A stretch of DNA of 64,000 bases from CAKUFA01 sp963618735 (GCA_963618735.1 CAVEUM010000009.1:1-64000); one strand, 5' to 3'; positions 49,072 through 59,024 are shown, counted from the stretch's first letter. Translations and numbers: made by a program. Notes: generated from the sequence alone by a model not told the origin.

Positions 49072-51168
49072 TTACAGTTCGACACGCGCATGAAGAGACT
49101 TGCATCCGGTAAGCTCTTCCGTGCGGGCATCTGGTTGATACATGCCGGCGTAGATGTCGAAGGTGTGACCTTCCTGCACACGCTCACCTGCGTCGTTAAC
49201 CACCTTCAGGGAAGAATCGGCGACATGCAGGGTCACGGTTTTGCTTTCGCCAGCGCTCAAGGTGACACGCTTGAAGGCTGCCAGAATGGGATTCGGTGTT
49301 GCGTCAGGGGCATCTGCTGCGCGAACGTAAACCTGCGCCACGGTGTCGGCAGTCATGGTGCCTTCATTGCGGAGGGTAAAGGTCACATCTGCACCACCGT
49401 TTGCAGGGACAACGTGAAGATCATCGGCGGCGAAGGGAACATAGCTCAGACCATAGCCGAAGGGATACAGCGGCTTGCCCGTGAAGTAGCGATAGGTGCG
49501 GCCGGTCATGCGATAGTCGGTGAACTCGGGCAATTCCGATACATCATGATAGAAGGTGACGGGCAAACGGCCGGAGGGACTGACCTCACCAAAGAGGATC
49601 CGTGCCAGAGCCGTGCCGCCAGCCTGACCGGAATACCACGCCATGATTTTTGCATTGCCCTGAGGGACGTTCATGGCACTGCCAGCGACCACAACGGTTA
49701 CCAGCGGCTTGCCTGTGGCAGCCAGCGCTTCCATCAGCTCGCGCTGCACAGCGGGAAGCTTCAGGTCGAGCTTGTCACCGGCAGCAAACTCATTGCTGGT
49801 GTCACCTTCTTCACCTTCGATGGACGCGTCAAGGCCGACGCAGGCAATCACGGCATCGGCTGCTTCGGCACACGTCTGAGCCTCGGCAATCCATCTGCCC
49901 TGGGTTTCATTGGGGCCTGTCGTTTTGCTCTTGTAAAGCAAGGAACCCTGACCGTACAGTACGCGGATACCGTGAGCTTCGCAATAGGTGCGGATGCCGT
50001 TCAGCAGGGTTACATAGCGGCTGGAGGTGCCGTTGTAGTTGCCTTCCAGTGCCAGAATGCTTTCTGCACTGGGGCCAATGACGGCCAGCGTGCGGATCTT
50101 CTTCGGATCGAGGGGCAAAATACCGTCATTCTCCAGAAGAACCATGGACTTCTCGGCGGCTTCCTGCGCCAGAGCATTGTGGGCAGGTGTGTCATTTTCT
50201 GCAAAGGAGATGGCATCATATTCGCAATCGTCGGCAAACAGACCCAGCATAACACGGGTGGTGAACAGCCGCTCGCAGGCGAGGGTGATTTCATCTTCCG
50301 TTACCAGGCCTTCCTGATAGGCTTCCAGCATGTGCAGATAGGTGTTGCCGCAGTTGACATCGCAGCCGTTGTGGATGGCCAGCGCGGCAGACTCGGGGGC
50401 AGTGGAAGTCACCATGTGATGCGTATGGAAATCGCGGATGGCCCAGCAATCGCTGACCACGTGACCCTCAAATCCCCACTTGTCCCGCAGAATGTCCTTC
50501 AGCAGCGTCTTGGAGCCGCAGGCAGGCTCGCCGTTGACTCGGTTATAAGCGCCCATGACGGACTCCACATGGGCTTCCTTCACGGCGGCCTCAAAGGCAG
50601 GAAGATAAGTTTCAGCCATGTCTTTGGGGGAAGCTTGAGCATCAAACTCGTGACGAATCTTTTCAGGCCCGGAGTGCACAGCAAAGTGCTTGGCGCAGGC
50701 AGCAGTCTTCAGATATTTACCGTTGCCCTGCAACCCCTTAATAAACGCCACACCCAGGCGGGAGGTCAGGTACGGGTCTTCACCATAGGTTTCCTGACCG
50801 CGTCCCCAGCGAGGGTCGCGGAAAATATTGATGTTGGGACTCCAAAAGGTCAGTCCCTTGTACAGGCCGCGGTCATCGTGGGCAGACTGCGCGTTGTATT
50901 TGGCACGTCCCTCAGTGGCGATGGTTTCGGCTACTTTCTGATGAAATTCTTCATCAAAAACAGCAGCCAGGGCGATGGCCTGCGGGAAAACAGTTGCTGT
51001 GCCTGCACGGGCAACGCCATGAAGGGCTTCGTTCCACCAATTGTAGGCAGGAATGCCGAGACGGGGAATTGCGGGAGCATCATAACGGAGCTGAGAGGCT
51101 TTCTCCTCCAGCGTCATCTGTGCGACAAGCTCCTTCGCTTGCTTCAATGCGTCTTTACGGTTAATCAT
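49072..51168 (-). CDS. Glycoside hydrolase family 3 (beta-glucosidase/xylosidase-like)
   Basis: 698 residues without a signal peptide. The N-terminal barrel carries YNWWNEALHGVAR, SPNINIFRDPRWGRGQETYGEDP, KHFAVHSGPE and the nucleophile D240 in VVSDCWAIRDF. The C-domain has LLENDGILPLD and VIGPSAESILALEGNYNG, and a fibronectin-III-like domain closes the protein. The NWWNEALHG and DPRWGRGQE pattern fits beta-xylosidase or beta-glucosidase subfamilies acting on plant-fibre oligosaccharides. It stands alone on the minus strand with its own terminator. Confidence 0.9.
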   Translation of the reverse strand: MINRKDALKQAKELVAQMTLEEKASQLRYDAPAIPRLGIPAYNWWNEALHGVARAGTATVFPQAIALAAVFDEEFHQKVAETIATEGRAKYNAQSAHDDRGLYKGLTFWSPNINIFRDPRWGRGQETYGEDPYLTSRLGVAFIKGLQGNGKYLKTAACAKHFAVHSGPEKIRHEFDAQASPKDMAETYLPAFEAAVKEAHVESVMGAYNRVNGEPACGSKTLLKDILRDKWGFEGHVVSDCWAIRDFHTHHMVTSTAPESAALAIHNGCDVNCGNTYLHMLEAYQEGLVTEDEITLACERLFTTRVMLGLFADDCEYDAISFAENDTPAHNALAQEAAEKSMVLLENDGILPLDPKKIRTLAVIGPSAESILALEGNYNGTSSRYVTLLNGIRTYCEAHGIRVLYGQGSLLYKSKTTGPNETQGRWIAEAQTCAEAADAVIACVGLDASIEGEEGDTSNEFAAGDKLDLKLPAVQRELMEALAATGKPLVTVVVAGSAMNVPQGNAKIMAWYSGQAGGTALARILFGEVSPSGRLPVTFYHDVSELPEFTDYRMTGRTYRYFTGKPLYPFGYGLSYVPFAADDLHVVPANGGADVTFTLRNEGTMTADTVAQVYVRAADAPDATPNPILAAFKRVTLSAGESKTVTLHVADSSLKVVNDAGERVQEGHTFDIYAGMYQPDARTEELTGCKSLHARVEL

Positions 51169-51272
51169 GGTTAAAATGGCTCCTTTTTGTCCTTTTTCAA
51201 AAGGTGACGGGAAGATGTTCTACATTTATATCGTGTTTTCCTCTTGAAATTTCCAAATGTCAGATTTTTTTA

Positions 51273-51301
51273 TGGTCATGGCGCTGTTTTTCTGCTATAA
51301 T
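51273..51301 (+). promoter_or_regulatory. Extended -10 promoter of the HAD-hprK-glucokinase operon
   Basis: TGGTCA (51273-51278), 17 bp, and TGC-TATAAT with the TATAAT at 51296-51301. Confidence 0.7.
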
Positions 51302-51335
51302 AAAATTACACTATGGAAATGGGGGAATGGCATCG

Positions 51336-52139
51336 ATGGTTCGGGCGGTGGCTTTTGACATGGATGATACCCTCCTGCGGGATGACCGAACAATCTCAGA
51401 CTATACCCTTCGTGTGCTGCACAGGGCGGCGGCACAGGGGATTCACGTGATTCCTGCCAGCGGCCGCGCGAGGGACAGCATGAAGCCTTTTGTGGAAAAG
51501 ATGAACTGCGCATCTTGCTATATTGCCTGCAATGGCGCGGAAGTCTGGCTGCCTGACCATACCTTGCTGCACCGCGAAACCCTGGATGCATCCCTGGCGC
51601 GGGAAATCGCGGAATTTGCAGAGAAGCGCGGGATTTATTGCCAGGTCTATTATGATGAAAAGTTTTATTACTCCATGAAGGGACTTTATGCAGAGCAGTA
51701 CGCGGCCTCGTCCATGCTGACGGGCGAGTACGCGGGAAAACTGACGGACTTCATCCGGCGCCCAACCACCAAGGTATTAATGATGGCTGAGCCGAATGTT
51801 ATTGCCAGACTCCTTGCGGAAGCTCACGCATTGCTGGATGGTCGGGCGCAGGTGACCTGCTCCAAGCCGTACTTCCTTGAGGTGAATCCGCTCAGGGCGA
51901 CCAAGGGACTGGCACTGCAGCGTGCGTCCGAATATTTGCATTTTGCCATGGCCGATGCTGTCGCCTTTGGGGATAGCCTCAATGATATGAGTATGTTGCA
52001 GGCGGCAGGAACGGGCGTGGCCATGGCTAACGCGCGGGATGATGTGAAGGCTGCGATTCATGTGCATTGCCTTAGCAACATGGAAGACGGCGTCGCACGA
52101 TACATTGAACAATACTTGCTTCAGGAGGAAGTACAATGA
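51336..52139 (+). CDS. Cof-type HAD hydrolase
   Basis: 267 residues from the ATG at 51336; the ATG at 51327 is too close to GGGGGA. HAD motif I is AFDMDDTLL, the Cof cap domain is in the middle, and motif III/IV is KGLALQ...VAFGDSLNDMSML. Such enzymes remove phosphate from sugar phosphates or FMN-like compounds. It overlaps hprK by ATGA and begins an operon with hprK and a glucokinase, so a role in sugar-phosphate control is plausible. Confidence 0.88.
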   Translation: MVRAVAFDMDDTLLRDDRTISDYTLRVLHRAAAQGIHVIPASGRARDSMKPFVEKMNCASCYIACNGAEVWLPDHTLLHRETLDASLAREIAEFAEKRGIYCQVYYDEKFYYSMKGLYAEQYAASSMLTGEYAGKLTDFIRRPTTKVLMMAEPNVIARLLAEAHALLDGRAQVTCSKPYFLEVNPLRATKGLALQRASEYLHFAMADAVAFGDSLNDMSMLQAAGTGVAMANARDDVKAAIHVHCLSNMEDGVARYIEQYLLQEEVQ

Positions 52140-53065
52140 TTCAGGCAGCGGATTTTGCGAAAGAGCTGAAGCTGACGGAGCTTTCACCATCAACGAAAAA
52201 GGAATGGGACATTCGGTCGGCTGATCTGAATCGTCCCGGCATGCAGTTCTGCGGTTTCTACGAATATTTTGCCTTTGAGCGGCCGCAGGTGATTGGCAAG
52301 GTGGAAATGACCTATCTGGAAAGCCTTGCACCGGAAGCACGCCATGAAATGCTGAAAAAGTATTTTTCCTATGATTTGCCCTGTGTGATTATTTGCCGCG
52401 GCATGCGGGCTCCGGAAGACTTGCTCGCTGAAGCGGCGGCACAGGATATTGCCGTGTATCAGACGGATATGGTGACCACGAAGTTTACCTTTGCGGCCAT
52501 TACCTATCTGAACCGCTGCCTGGCACCGCGGGTAACCCGCCATGGCGTGCTGGTGGATGTGTATGGTGTCGGCGTGCTGATTACGGGTGAAAGCGGCGTT
52601 GGCAAGAGTGAGGCCGCTTTGGAACTGGTTAAGCGCGGTCACCAGCTGGTGGCGGACGACGTGGTTGACATTTGCCGCGTGTCGGACAACCGCCTGATTG
52701 GCGAGTGCCCGGAAATGGTGCGCCACTTCATGGAAATCCGCGGCATTGGCATTATTGATATTCGTGCCATGTACGGCATCGGTGCTGTGGCTAGGAGCAA
52801 GTCAATTGACCTGGTGATGCACATGGAAAAATGGGTGGAGGGCAAGGAATACGACCGTCTGGGACTGAGCGAAGAGTATATCACCATCCTTGGCGTGAAG
52901 GTTCCGCATCAGATTATGCCTGTTCGCCCCGGACGAAACCTGGCTATCATCATTGAGGTGGCGGCGCGTAACCTGAGCCTGAAACGTTCGGGCTACAGCG
53001 CGGCGCACGAGCTTGACCGCCGCCTGAATGAAATGATTATGAAGCAATCGGGACAGGATGACTGA
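52136..53065 (+). CDS. hprK: HPr kinase/phosphorylase
   Basis: 309 residues. P-loop GESGVGKS at 151-158, preceded by the conserved TRHGVLVDVYGVGVLITG, then HQLVADDVVDI and the MEIRGIGIIDIRAMYGIGAV signature. It phosphorylates and dephosphorylates Ser46 of HPr and so sets carbon-catabolite control in Firmicutes. AGGAGG precedes the start inside the preceding gene. It links this organism's glycoside islands to CcpA-type regulation. Confidence 0.96.
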   Translation: MIQAADFAKELKLTELSPSTKKEWDIRSADLNRPGMQFCGFYEYFAFERPQVIGKVEMTYLESLAPEARHEMLKKYFSYDLPCVIICRGMRAPEDLLAEAAAQDIAVYQTDMVTTKFTFAAITYLNRCLAPRVTRHGVLVDVYGVGVLITGESGVGKSEAALELVKRGHQLVADDVVDICRVSDNRLIGECPEMVRHFMEIRGIGIIDIRAMYGIGAVARSKSIDLVMHMEKWVEGKEYDRLGLSEEYITILGVKVPHQIMPVRPGRNLAIIIEVAARNLSLKRSGYSAAHELDRRLNEMIMKQSGQDD

Positions 53066-53089
53066 TCATTGATAAGGAGCGTGGAGAAC

Positions 53090-54037
53090 ATGGTTTACAT
53101 CGGTATTGACGTTGGCGGCACGGGTGTAAAGATTGGCGTTGTGGACGAGAATGGCAAGATCTGCCAGCAAGGTACCATCCCGACAGTTACTTCTGACACG
53201 CCTGATAAGCAGATTAGCGACATGGCTCGTTATGCGCTGGAAGTGCTGGATAAGAGCGAGTATACGCTGGACGACGTGGCCAGTGTTGGCGTTGGCGTTC
53301 CCGGCGTGGCAGACCAGAAGACGGGCGAAGTGATCTTCTGCACCAATCTGGGCTGGCATCATGTGCCTTTCCGCCAGATTTTCCAGCGGACGCTGAACAA
53401 GCCCGTCTACATTGACAATGATGCGACCGTGGCTGGCTTGGCAGAGGCTGTTGCCGGCGTGTCTGCTAACACGGATTCCAGCGTGTTCATCACTCTGGGC
53501 ACCGGTGTTGGCGGCGGCATTGTTCTGCACGGCAAGGTGTGGAGCGGATTCCACGGCACGGGCAGCGAAATCGGTCACATGATCATCCGCATGGACGGCG
53601 AGCCCTGCACCTGCGGCAATCGTGGCTGCATGGAACGTTATTGCTCCGCAACGGCCATTATCCGCATGGCACGGGAGATGCTGCCGCAGTATCCTGACAG
53701 CGTCATCATGGAATCCTGCGAGGGTGACCTGGACAAGGTGAATGCCCGCATGGTGGTGGATGCTGCACGCGTTGGCGATGCAGTGGGCGAGAGCGTGTTC
53801 CGCCGCTATGTGTGCTACCTGTCTCAGGGTATTGCCAACATTTGCAACGTGCTGGATCCTGAGGTTATCGTACTGGGCGGCGGCGTCAGCAAGTCTGGCA
53901 CATTCCTGCTGGATGCTGTCCGCAAAGAAGTGCCGAACTACTGCCTCTTCAAGGATCTGCAGTATTCCCGCATTGAGCTTGCTGAGCTGGGCGCGGATGC
54001 GGGTCTCATTGGTGCCGCTATGCTGGGCAAGGAATAA
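53090..54037 (+). CDS. glcK: ROK family glucokinase
   Basis: 315 residues from the ATG at 53090, with AAGGAG ten bases upstream. ATP-binding IGIDVGGTGVKIGVVD, sugar-site GHMIIRMDGEPCTCGNRGCMERY, which includes the ROK zinc motif CTCGNRGC, and IVLGGGVSKSG. It phosphorylates glucose released by GH3/GH2-type enzymes. Third gene after the HAD phosphatase and hprK; a strong terminator follows. Confidence 0.93.
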   Translation: MVYIGIDVGGTGVKIGVVDENGKICQQGTIPTVTSDTPDKQISDMARYALEVLDKSEYTLDDVASVGVGVPGVADQKTGEVIFCTNLGWHHVPFRQIFQRTLNKPVYIDNDATVAGLAEAVAGVSANTDSSVFITLGTGVGGGIVLHGKVWSGFHGTGSEIGHMIIRMDGEPCTCGNRGCMERYCSATAIIRMAREMLPQYPDSVIMESCEGDLDKVNARMVVDAARVGDAVGESVFRRYVCYLSQGIANICNVLDPEVIVLGGGVSKSGTFLLDAVRKEVPNYCLFKDLQYSRIELAELGADAGLIGAAMLGKE

Positions 54038-54053
54038 AACGAAGCATGCAAAA

Positions 54054-54092
54054 AAGCACGGATCAGCGTTGATGACTGATCCGTGCTTTTTG
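54054..54092 (+). terminator. Terminator after glucokinase
   Basis: AAGCACGGATCAG pairs perfectly with CTGATCCGTGCTT, followed by TTTTT. Confidence 0.85.
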
Positions 54093-55214
54093 TTACCGAT
54101 AAATCAGAAATTCGCATTCCAGGCGACCGTTGTACAATCTTCTCTTCTTGTCTGCACGGCGGCCAAAAGAACGTTCAAACATGGGATCGGAAGAAATGGC
54201 ACACAGGCTCCAGCCGGGGTGCCGCTTCAAAAGAAGTCCCATTTCGCGATAAAGCTTCTCGCAGGTTTTGCGGTCGCTGAGGCGCTCACCATAGGGCGGA
54301 TTGCACAGGAACACACCCTTTTCATCGGGCAGCTGCAAGGTTTCCAGACCCTGACAGGTAAGCTCGATGCGTCCTTTCAGGCCGGCTTGCGCCACGTGAC
54401 GCGCGGCCAGCTCCAGCGGTGCGGCATCGATGTCTGATCCGCTGATGCTGTGAATGCGATCTGGCTCGAAATCAATCTTGGCCTGGCGGCGCAGAGCGTC
54501 CGCTTCACTTTGAGGGAAGCCATCGAAGGCTTCACAGGCGAAGGAGCGGGTAAGCCCAGGCGCACGATGGCTTTGACGGAAAGCAGCCTCAATCATCAGC
54601 GTGCCCGTGCCGCAGCAGGGGTCGTGCAGGCGCATGCCAGGACGCCAGGGGGACAGCTCCACCAGTGCAGCGGCCAGGGTTTCACGCAGGGGCGCCTCGC
54701 CATTCCAGGTGCGGTAGCCGCGGCGGTTCAGCGCATCGCCTGAGGTATCCAGGGTGATGCGGGCAATGTTGTTGTGCAGGCTCACATCAATGGGATAGAC
54801 CGTGCCCGTTTCGGGGAATGTCTCCTGATGGGTGCGGCTGCGGAGACGTTCGATGATGGCCTTTTTGGTGATGGACTGGCAGTCACGGATGCTCATGAGC
54901 TGACTGCGGGCACACTTGCCGCTGACGTTCATCTTGGCATCTCGTGGCAGAATCGATTCCCACGGAATGCTCTTCACCAGCTGAAACAGCTCCTCAAAGG
55001 TGTGCACTTCTCTTTCAGCAAGGATGATCAGCACACGGTCAGCACAGCGGAGCATCAGGTCAGCACGGAAAGCGTCCAGCAGAGAACCTTCAAACCGTGC
55101 GCCGCCGATTTCAGCCTGTACATTGGCCATTTTCAGTCGGCGGAGCTCATCAGCCACAATGCCTTCCAAGCCGAAAGCAGCCGTGGCGAACAGGGTCAGT
55201 GTATCAGAAAACAT
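54093..55214 (-). CDS. THUMP-domain 23S rRNA N2-guanine methyltransferase, RlmL type
   Basis: 373 residues. The N-terminal THUMP-like region (FATAAFGLEGIVADELRRL) precedes a SAM-binding Rossmann fold with DPCCGTGTLMIEAAF, and the catalytic motif NPPYGERL. The size matches RlmL/YpsC proteins of Firmicutes, which methylate guanine in 23S rRNA. AAAGGAG precedes the ATG. Confidence 0.9.
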   Translation of the reverse strand: MFSDTLTLFATAAFGLEGIVADELRRLKMANVQAEIGGARFEGSLLDAFRADLMLRCADRVLIILAEREVHTFEELFQLVKSIPWESILPRDAKMNVSGKCARSQLMSIRDCQSITKKAIIERLRSRTHQETFPETGTVYPIDVSLHNNIARITLDTSGDALNRRGYRTWNGEAPLRETLAAALVELSPWRPGMRLHDPCCGTGTLMIEAAFRQSHRAPGLTRSFACEAFDGFPQSEADALRRQAKIDFEPDRIHSISGSDIDAAPLELAARHVAQAGLKGRIELTCQGLETLQLPDEKGVFLCNPPYGERLSDRKTCEKLYREMGLLLKRHPGWSLCAISSDPMFERSFGRRADKKRRLYNGRLECEFLIYR

Positions 55215-55320
55215 AACTTCACTCCTTTGGGTTCGTTTTATGATACCCCATTCTGATGGCTTTGTAAAGGGATGGATTCATGAAAAACGGGCAGCCGATT
55301 GAAACGGTCACCCATGCGAT

Positions 55321-56272
55321 TTAAGCTCCTTCCATTTCCACCATTTGCACATACTGATTGGCCTGCTCGACGAATTGTTCCAGCGGCATCATGCCGCTGC
55401 TTGTACGTTCAACAAGGCTGGTGAAGCGCACGGTGTTGATGGGCAGCGATTCTTCTGGAATCACGAAGGATGCCGCCAAAACGCGATAGTTCTCAATGGC
55501 CTCGGGAGAAACGGTATACTTGATGGCGTCCAGTGCGCCGATGTCAGCCTGGATGGATGCCTGTGGTGCCGTCATTGGTCAGGGGCAGAGGAGTGGTTAA
55601 TTCTTCGGAAATCACATTGGATGCACTGCAGAAGTTGAACAGCGGCGTGAAAGTTCCGTCCTCATTGCTGGGGCTGAGGTCTTCCTCGGGAACTTCCGTC
55701 AGCACTCGGGCAGCAAGACGAGTGAAGGTTTCGTCTGTGAAATCAACATCTTTGCCTTGTACGTAGCAGGACAGCACATATTGTTCAACCAAGTACCGGA
55801 ACATATCATGCCGATTGTAGCTCAGCATGCTGAGCAGCACGCAATCCTCCTCCTGCAACAGGTCGGTGGACGAAATTTGCGGTACAAGATCAAGAAATTC
55901 CTCGAAGGATTGAGGAACAGAAAATCCATACGCTTCAAGTAAATCCTTTTCGACGCCCATAAGGGTTGGCGTTGCGAAAACAGGCCATGCAATGATGGCA
56001 CCGTCATCATCCAACAGGGGAGAAGCAACGGTTGTATACAATTCGTTAAATGCGTTCAGCAAAGCTTCACTGTTAAGTGCCGTATAAAATCCTTTTTGCT
56101 TGATGACGGACAAGCCTTCATCGGTGCGGAGACCGATCATGTCCACCGTTGCGTCCTGGGTGGTCATGATTTGTGTAATAGCGGCTGTGGTGGAATCCTG
56201 TGAAGACGCGTAATAGTTAACGGTGATGCCGCTGGCATAAGGAACGAAGAAATGATAAAAATGGGTATTCAA
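55321..56272 (-). pseudogene. Decayed ABC-transporter sugar-binding protein gene
   Basis: Two minus-strand frames together read as the C-terminal part of an extracellular solute-binding protein. The first (56272-55544) contains DLLEAYGFSVPQSFEEFLDLVPQ. The second (55575-55321) carries the end (IENYRVLAASF, VEQANQYVQMVEM). They join through a one-base frameshift near 55560-55575. The N-terminus with signal peptide and lipobox is missing, and sequence upstream is the thioesterase terminator. The gene is therefore broken at both the start and the frame. Confidence 0.75.
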
Positions 56273-56327
56273 CCGGAAACGATGGAAGTTAAATGCCGGG
56301 ATAGTACGAGCGATATTTGACTGTATG

Positions 56328-56354
56328 AAAAAAGAGCCTACATAAAGCAGGCTC
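56328..56354 (-). terminator. Terminator of the thioesterase gene
   Basis: GAGCCTGC pairs with GTAGGCTC, followed by TTTTTT on the minus strand. Confidence 0.75.
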
Positions 56355-56372
56355 TCAGGGCAGTTTATTTTT

Positions 56373-57104
56373 TTACCTTTCCATCAGCACGCCGCCGATA
56401 TCAAAGTGACGCTTTCCATCGTGGAATCCGCAGAAGGAAAAATCATTGGCCAGCCGACGCAGCTCAGCATGAACTTCCTGGCCAGCGCGAAGCTCTACAT
56501 CGTAGTTTACCGCAAAGCGGCCAAGGCAATACTTGCTCATGGTATCAATGCCCAGGGCATTACAGCACCAATCCATATAACGGGTATTGTTGACGTGCAT
56601 GTTCACATCCAAATCTGTATACACAGGCATAAAGTCACTAGCTTCCAGCGTGCCGGAAACTTCAGCAACCGTGGCGGGCAATCCCAAGGGTGCCAGCAGG
56701 TCAGAGTTATCGGGCATGAGTTTTTTTACGTCATCGGGGGCGACCATCTTGCGGGTGTTGATATCCAGCAACGCCCACAAACTGCCTGCACGGCCGATTT
56801 CGTTACCATCCTCATCACGGAAAACGAAATAGCGGGGGAAGAACCAGCGGCGCACGGCCATGGGGAAGGTTTCAACAGAAATGCGCTCACCAATCTTTGG
56901 ATAACGATCCATAACAACTTCCAAACGGGTCAGAATCCACACAACACCCTGCTGAATCAGCGCATTGCGGCCAGCGCCAATCAGCTCACTATGGGTGCCT
57001 GCAACCTCCTGCATGGTCTCCAAAATAGCACTGGGGCGCCACTGCCCGGCAAGGTCGCAGTTACAGGTACGAATAACAACTTCTTCTTTATATGTCTTCA
57101 GCAT
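56373..57104 (-). CDS. Acyl-ACP thioesterase
   Basis: 243 residues from the ATG at 57104 (AAAGGA upstream). A double hot-dog FatA-like protein: RTCNCDLAGQWRPSAILETMQEVAGTHSE at the start, VVWILTRLEVVMDRYP, and DLDVNMHVNNTRYMDW, which has the catalytic Asn/His pair of the second half. It releases fatty acids from acyl carrier protein in the cytosol. Confidence 0.88.
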   Translation of the reverse strand: MLKTYKEEVVIRTCNCDLAGQWRPSAILETMQEVAGTHSELIGAGRNALIQQGVVWILTRLEVVMDRYPKIGERISVETFPMAVRRWFFPRYFVFRDEDGNEIGRAGSLWALLDINTRKMVAPDDVKKLMPDNSDLLAPLGLPATVAEVSGTLEASDFMPVYTDLDVNMHVNNTRYMDWCCNALGIDTMSKYCLGRFAVNYDVELRAGQEVHAELRRLANDFSFCGFHDGKRHFDIGGVLMER

Positions 57105-57210
57105 AGCCACTGATCCTTTCTTCAAGAGGGAAACATCCTCCTGACGCCTCTCTATTATAAAATGAAGAAAGAAACTTTTCAAGTTACAAGTAGAAATATT
57201 GGTAAGAAAA

Positions 57211-57240
57211 AAAGCAACCCCGGCAAATTGCCGAGGTCAC
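57211..57240 (-). terminator. Terminator of the AbrB-like gene
   Basis: GTGACCTCGGCAA pairs over 13 bp (with G-T pairs) with TTGCCGGGGTTGC, followed by TTTTTTT. Confidence 0.75.
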
Positions 57241-57251
57241 CTTGATCCACA

Positions 57252-57500
57252 TTAGTCCTTTGCGTGCTTGAGCTCTTCCAGGCAATCCTTGCAAACGAGC
57301 TTGCCTTTGTAGTGCACAACGTTGTTGGCTTCGCTGCAGAAGATGCAGGAGGGATGATACTTCTTTAGAATGATGGTATCACCTTCGGTGAAGATTTCCA
57401 GAGTATCTTTCACGTTGATGTCCATGGTTCTGCGCAGCTCAATCGGGATAACAACACGGCCGAGGGTATCAAGTTGACGGACAACACCAGTAGATTTCAT
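57252..57500 (-). CDS. AbrB/SpoVT-type regulator with C-terminal zinc ribbon
   Basis: 82 residues. Residues 1-48 are the swapped-hairpin DNA-binding domain of transition-state regulators (STGVVRQLDTLGRVVIP, IELRRTMDINVKDTLEIF). Residues 50-75 carry C-x2-C and C-x2-C pairs (CIFC and CKDC) that should bind one zinc. Such proteins are widespread in Clostridia and control stationary-phase genes. Preceded by GAGGAGG and a consensus promoter. Confidence 0.85.
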   Translation of the reverse strand: MKSTGVVRQLDTLGRVVIPIELRRTMDINVKDTLEIFTEGDTIILKKYHPSCIFCSEANNVVHYKGKLVCKDCLEELKHAKD

Positions 57501-57609
57501 AACGGGTAACCTCCTCTTTCATGGTCCGCGTTTTTGGAAGCTATCGAGCGCGATTGCCTCTGGACGCGGCCTAAATCATAAAACTATATCCATACTGCGG
57601 ATCGTCCTA

Positions 57610-57638
57610 ATTCTATATGTTTCTATAATAATTGTCAA
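57610..57638 (-). promoter_or_regulatory. Promoter of the AbrB-like gene
   Basis: Minus strand TTGACA (57638-57633), 17 bp, TAGAAT (57615-57610). The 110-nt leader between it and the start codon shows no clear structure. Confidence 0.8.
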
Positions 57639-57750
57639 GAGGATTTTAGAAAGAATTTACTGTTTGGACTCATTTATGGAAGGTTGTTAACAATAAATTT
57701 TTATTTGTATGGGTACAAAATGGGAACATAATGTGATGTTTGTCACAAGC

Positions 57751-58806
57751 TTATTCAGAAAGGAGCTTGATCGCGGCTCTTCGTGCCTTGACGATGGCTG
57801 TGGGCATGGAAAGCTGCGAAAGCCCATTGGCAGAGACAAAACACCAGCCTTCAGGCGGGGTAGTTTCGCTGGTCTCCAGAAGATAAATTTTCATTTTCCA
57901 GACCTGGTGGGTGAAGATGTGACGAGCATCTTCCAGGTAGGAGACGTTCCCAACTTTCAGCCCCAATCGACGTTTGACGGCACCGGGAAGTGCCGCAGTT
58001 GTGTGATGACCCTCCAGCATGGGAAAACACCACAGCCCCTGCAGCATGGTCTCTGTGCGCTGACGCACAAGGACACCGCTTTCGCTGCAAATCAGCAACA
58101 GATCATAGTCGATTTCCCTGGGCGGATTCTTCTTTGGCAACACGGGAAGAAGCTCGGCGTCGCCTTCGCGAAAGGCATCGCAGTGATCGCGCAGGGGACA
58201 GGCTTCGCAATCCGGCGTCCCTGGGGTGCAAATGGCCGAACCAAGATCCATCATGGCCTGGTTGAAATCCCCTGGCCGCGTGGACGATACAAGCAGGGAA
58301 GCACTCTCTTTCAATGCGCGGTGAACGGAGGGAATCCCAACATTTTCACGAATGCCGCACAGGCGGGACACGACGCGAATCACATTGCCATCCACGGCAG
58401 GAACAGGCAGGCTGAAGGCGATGCTGGCGATCGCTCCGGCTGTGTACTCGCCGATGCCGTGAATCTTCATGAGCTGTTCTGTCGATTGCGGGAGCTTGCC
58501 GCCAAAGTCATTCACGACCTGCTGTGCACCCTTGTGCAGATTCTGCGCACGGCGGTAGTACCCAAGACCTTCCCAAAGCTTGAGTACATCATCAAGAGGA
58601 GCATCTGCTAGAGCCTGCACGGTGGGAAAACGATCAAGAAAGCGAGGATAATAGGAAAGAACAGTCTCCACACGCGTCTGCTGCAGCATGGTTTCGGAAA
58701 CCCAAATGGCATAGGGATCATGGGCGCCGCGCCAAGGCAATGTGCGCTTGTGCTCATCATACCAATGAAGCAACAGGCGGGTTACCAGCGAGTCAGAAGT
58801 TGACAT
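57751..58806 (-). CDS. mutY: A/G-specific adenine glycosylase
   Basis: 351 residues. Helix-hairpin-helix (LMKIHGIGEYTAGAIASIAF), catalytic region with VDGNVIRVVSR and the early ETMLQQTRV, and the [4Fe-4S] cluster loop C-x6-C-x2-C-x5-C (CTPGTPDCEACPLRDHC). A NUDIX-like C-terminal domain recognises 8-oxoguanine. It removes adenine mispaired with 8-oxoG. GAGGAGGA precedes the ATG. Confidence 0.93.
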   Translation of the reverse strand: MSTSDSLVTRLLLHWYDEHKRTLPWRGAHDPYAIWVSETMLQQTRVETVLSYYPRFLDRFPTVQALADAPLDDVLKLWEGLGYYRRAQNLHKGAQQVVNDFGGKLPQSTEQLMKIHGIGEYTAGAIASIAFSLPVPAVDGNVIRVVSRLCGIRENVGIPSVHRALKESASLLVSSTRPGDFNQAMMDLGSAICTPGTPDCEACPLRDHCDAFREGDAELLPVLPKKNPPREIDYDLLLICSESGVLVRQRTETMLQGLWCFPMLEGHHTTAALPGAVKRRLGLKVGNVSYLEDARHIFTHQVWKMKIYLLETSETTPPEGWCFVSANGLSQLSMPTAIVKARRAAIKLLSE

Positions 58807-58956
58807 AGGATCCTCCTCAGGAATGATCGATCACGCTGTAAGTATAGCATAAAACCGAAGAAATAAGAAAAATACGAAATAACGAGAAATCTTTTGATAT
58901 TTGCACGTAAACACGGAAATTTGACGAAAAAAAGCCGAATTTCAGAAAAGAAAGAC

Positions 58957-58985
58957 TTGACCTTTAGCAAGAAATGTCGTATAGT
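58957..58985 (+). promoter_or_regulatory. groESL promoter
   Basis: TTGACC (58957-58962), 17-bp spacer, TATAGT (58980-58985), directly before the CIRCE element. Confidence 0.85.
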
Positions 58986-58997
58986 ACCCAATGTAAG

Positions 58998-59024
58998 TTA
59001 GCACTCAACCTAAATGAGTGCTAA
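58998..59024 (+). promoter_or_regulatory. CIRCE operator (HrcA binding site)
   Basis: TTAGCACTC, nine-base spacer, GAGTGCTAA: a perfect CIRCE palindrome, just after the promoter. It marks HrcA control of the chaperonin operon. Confidence 0.97.
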
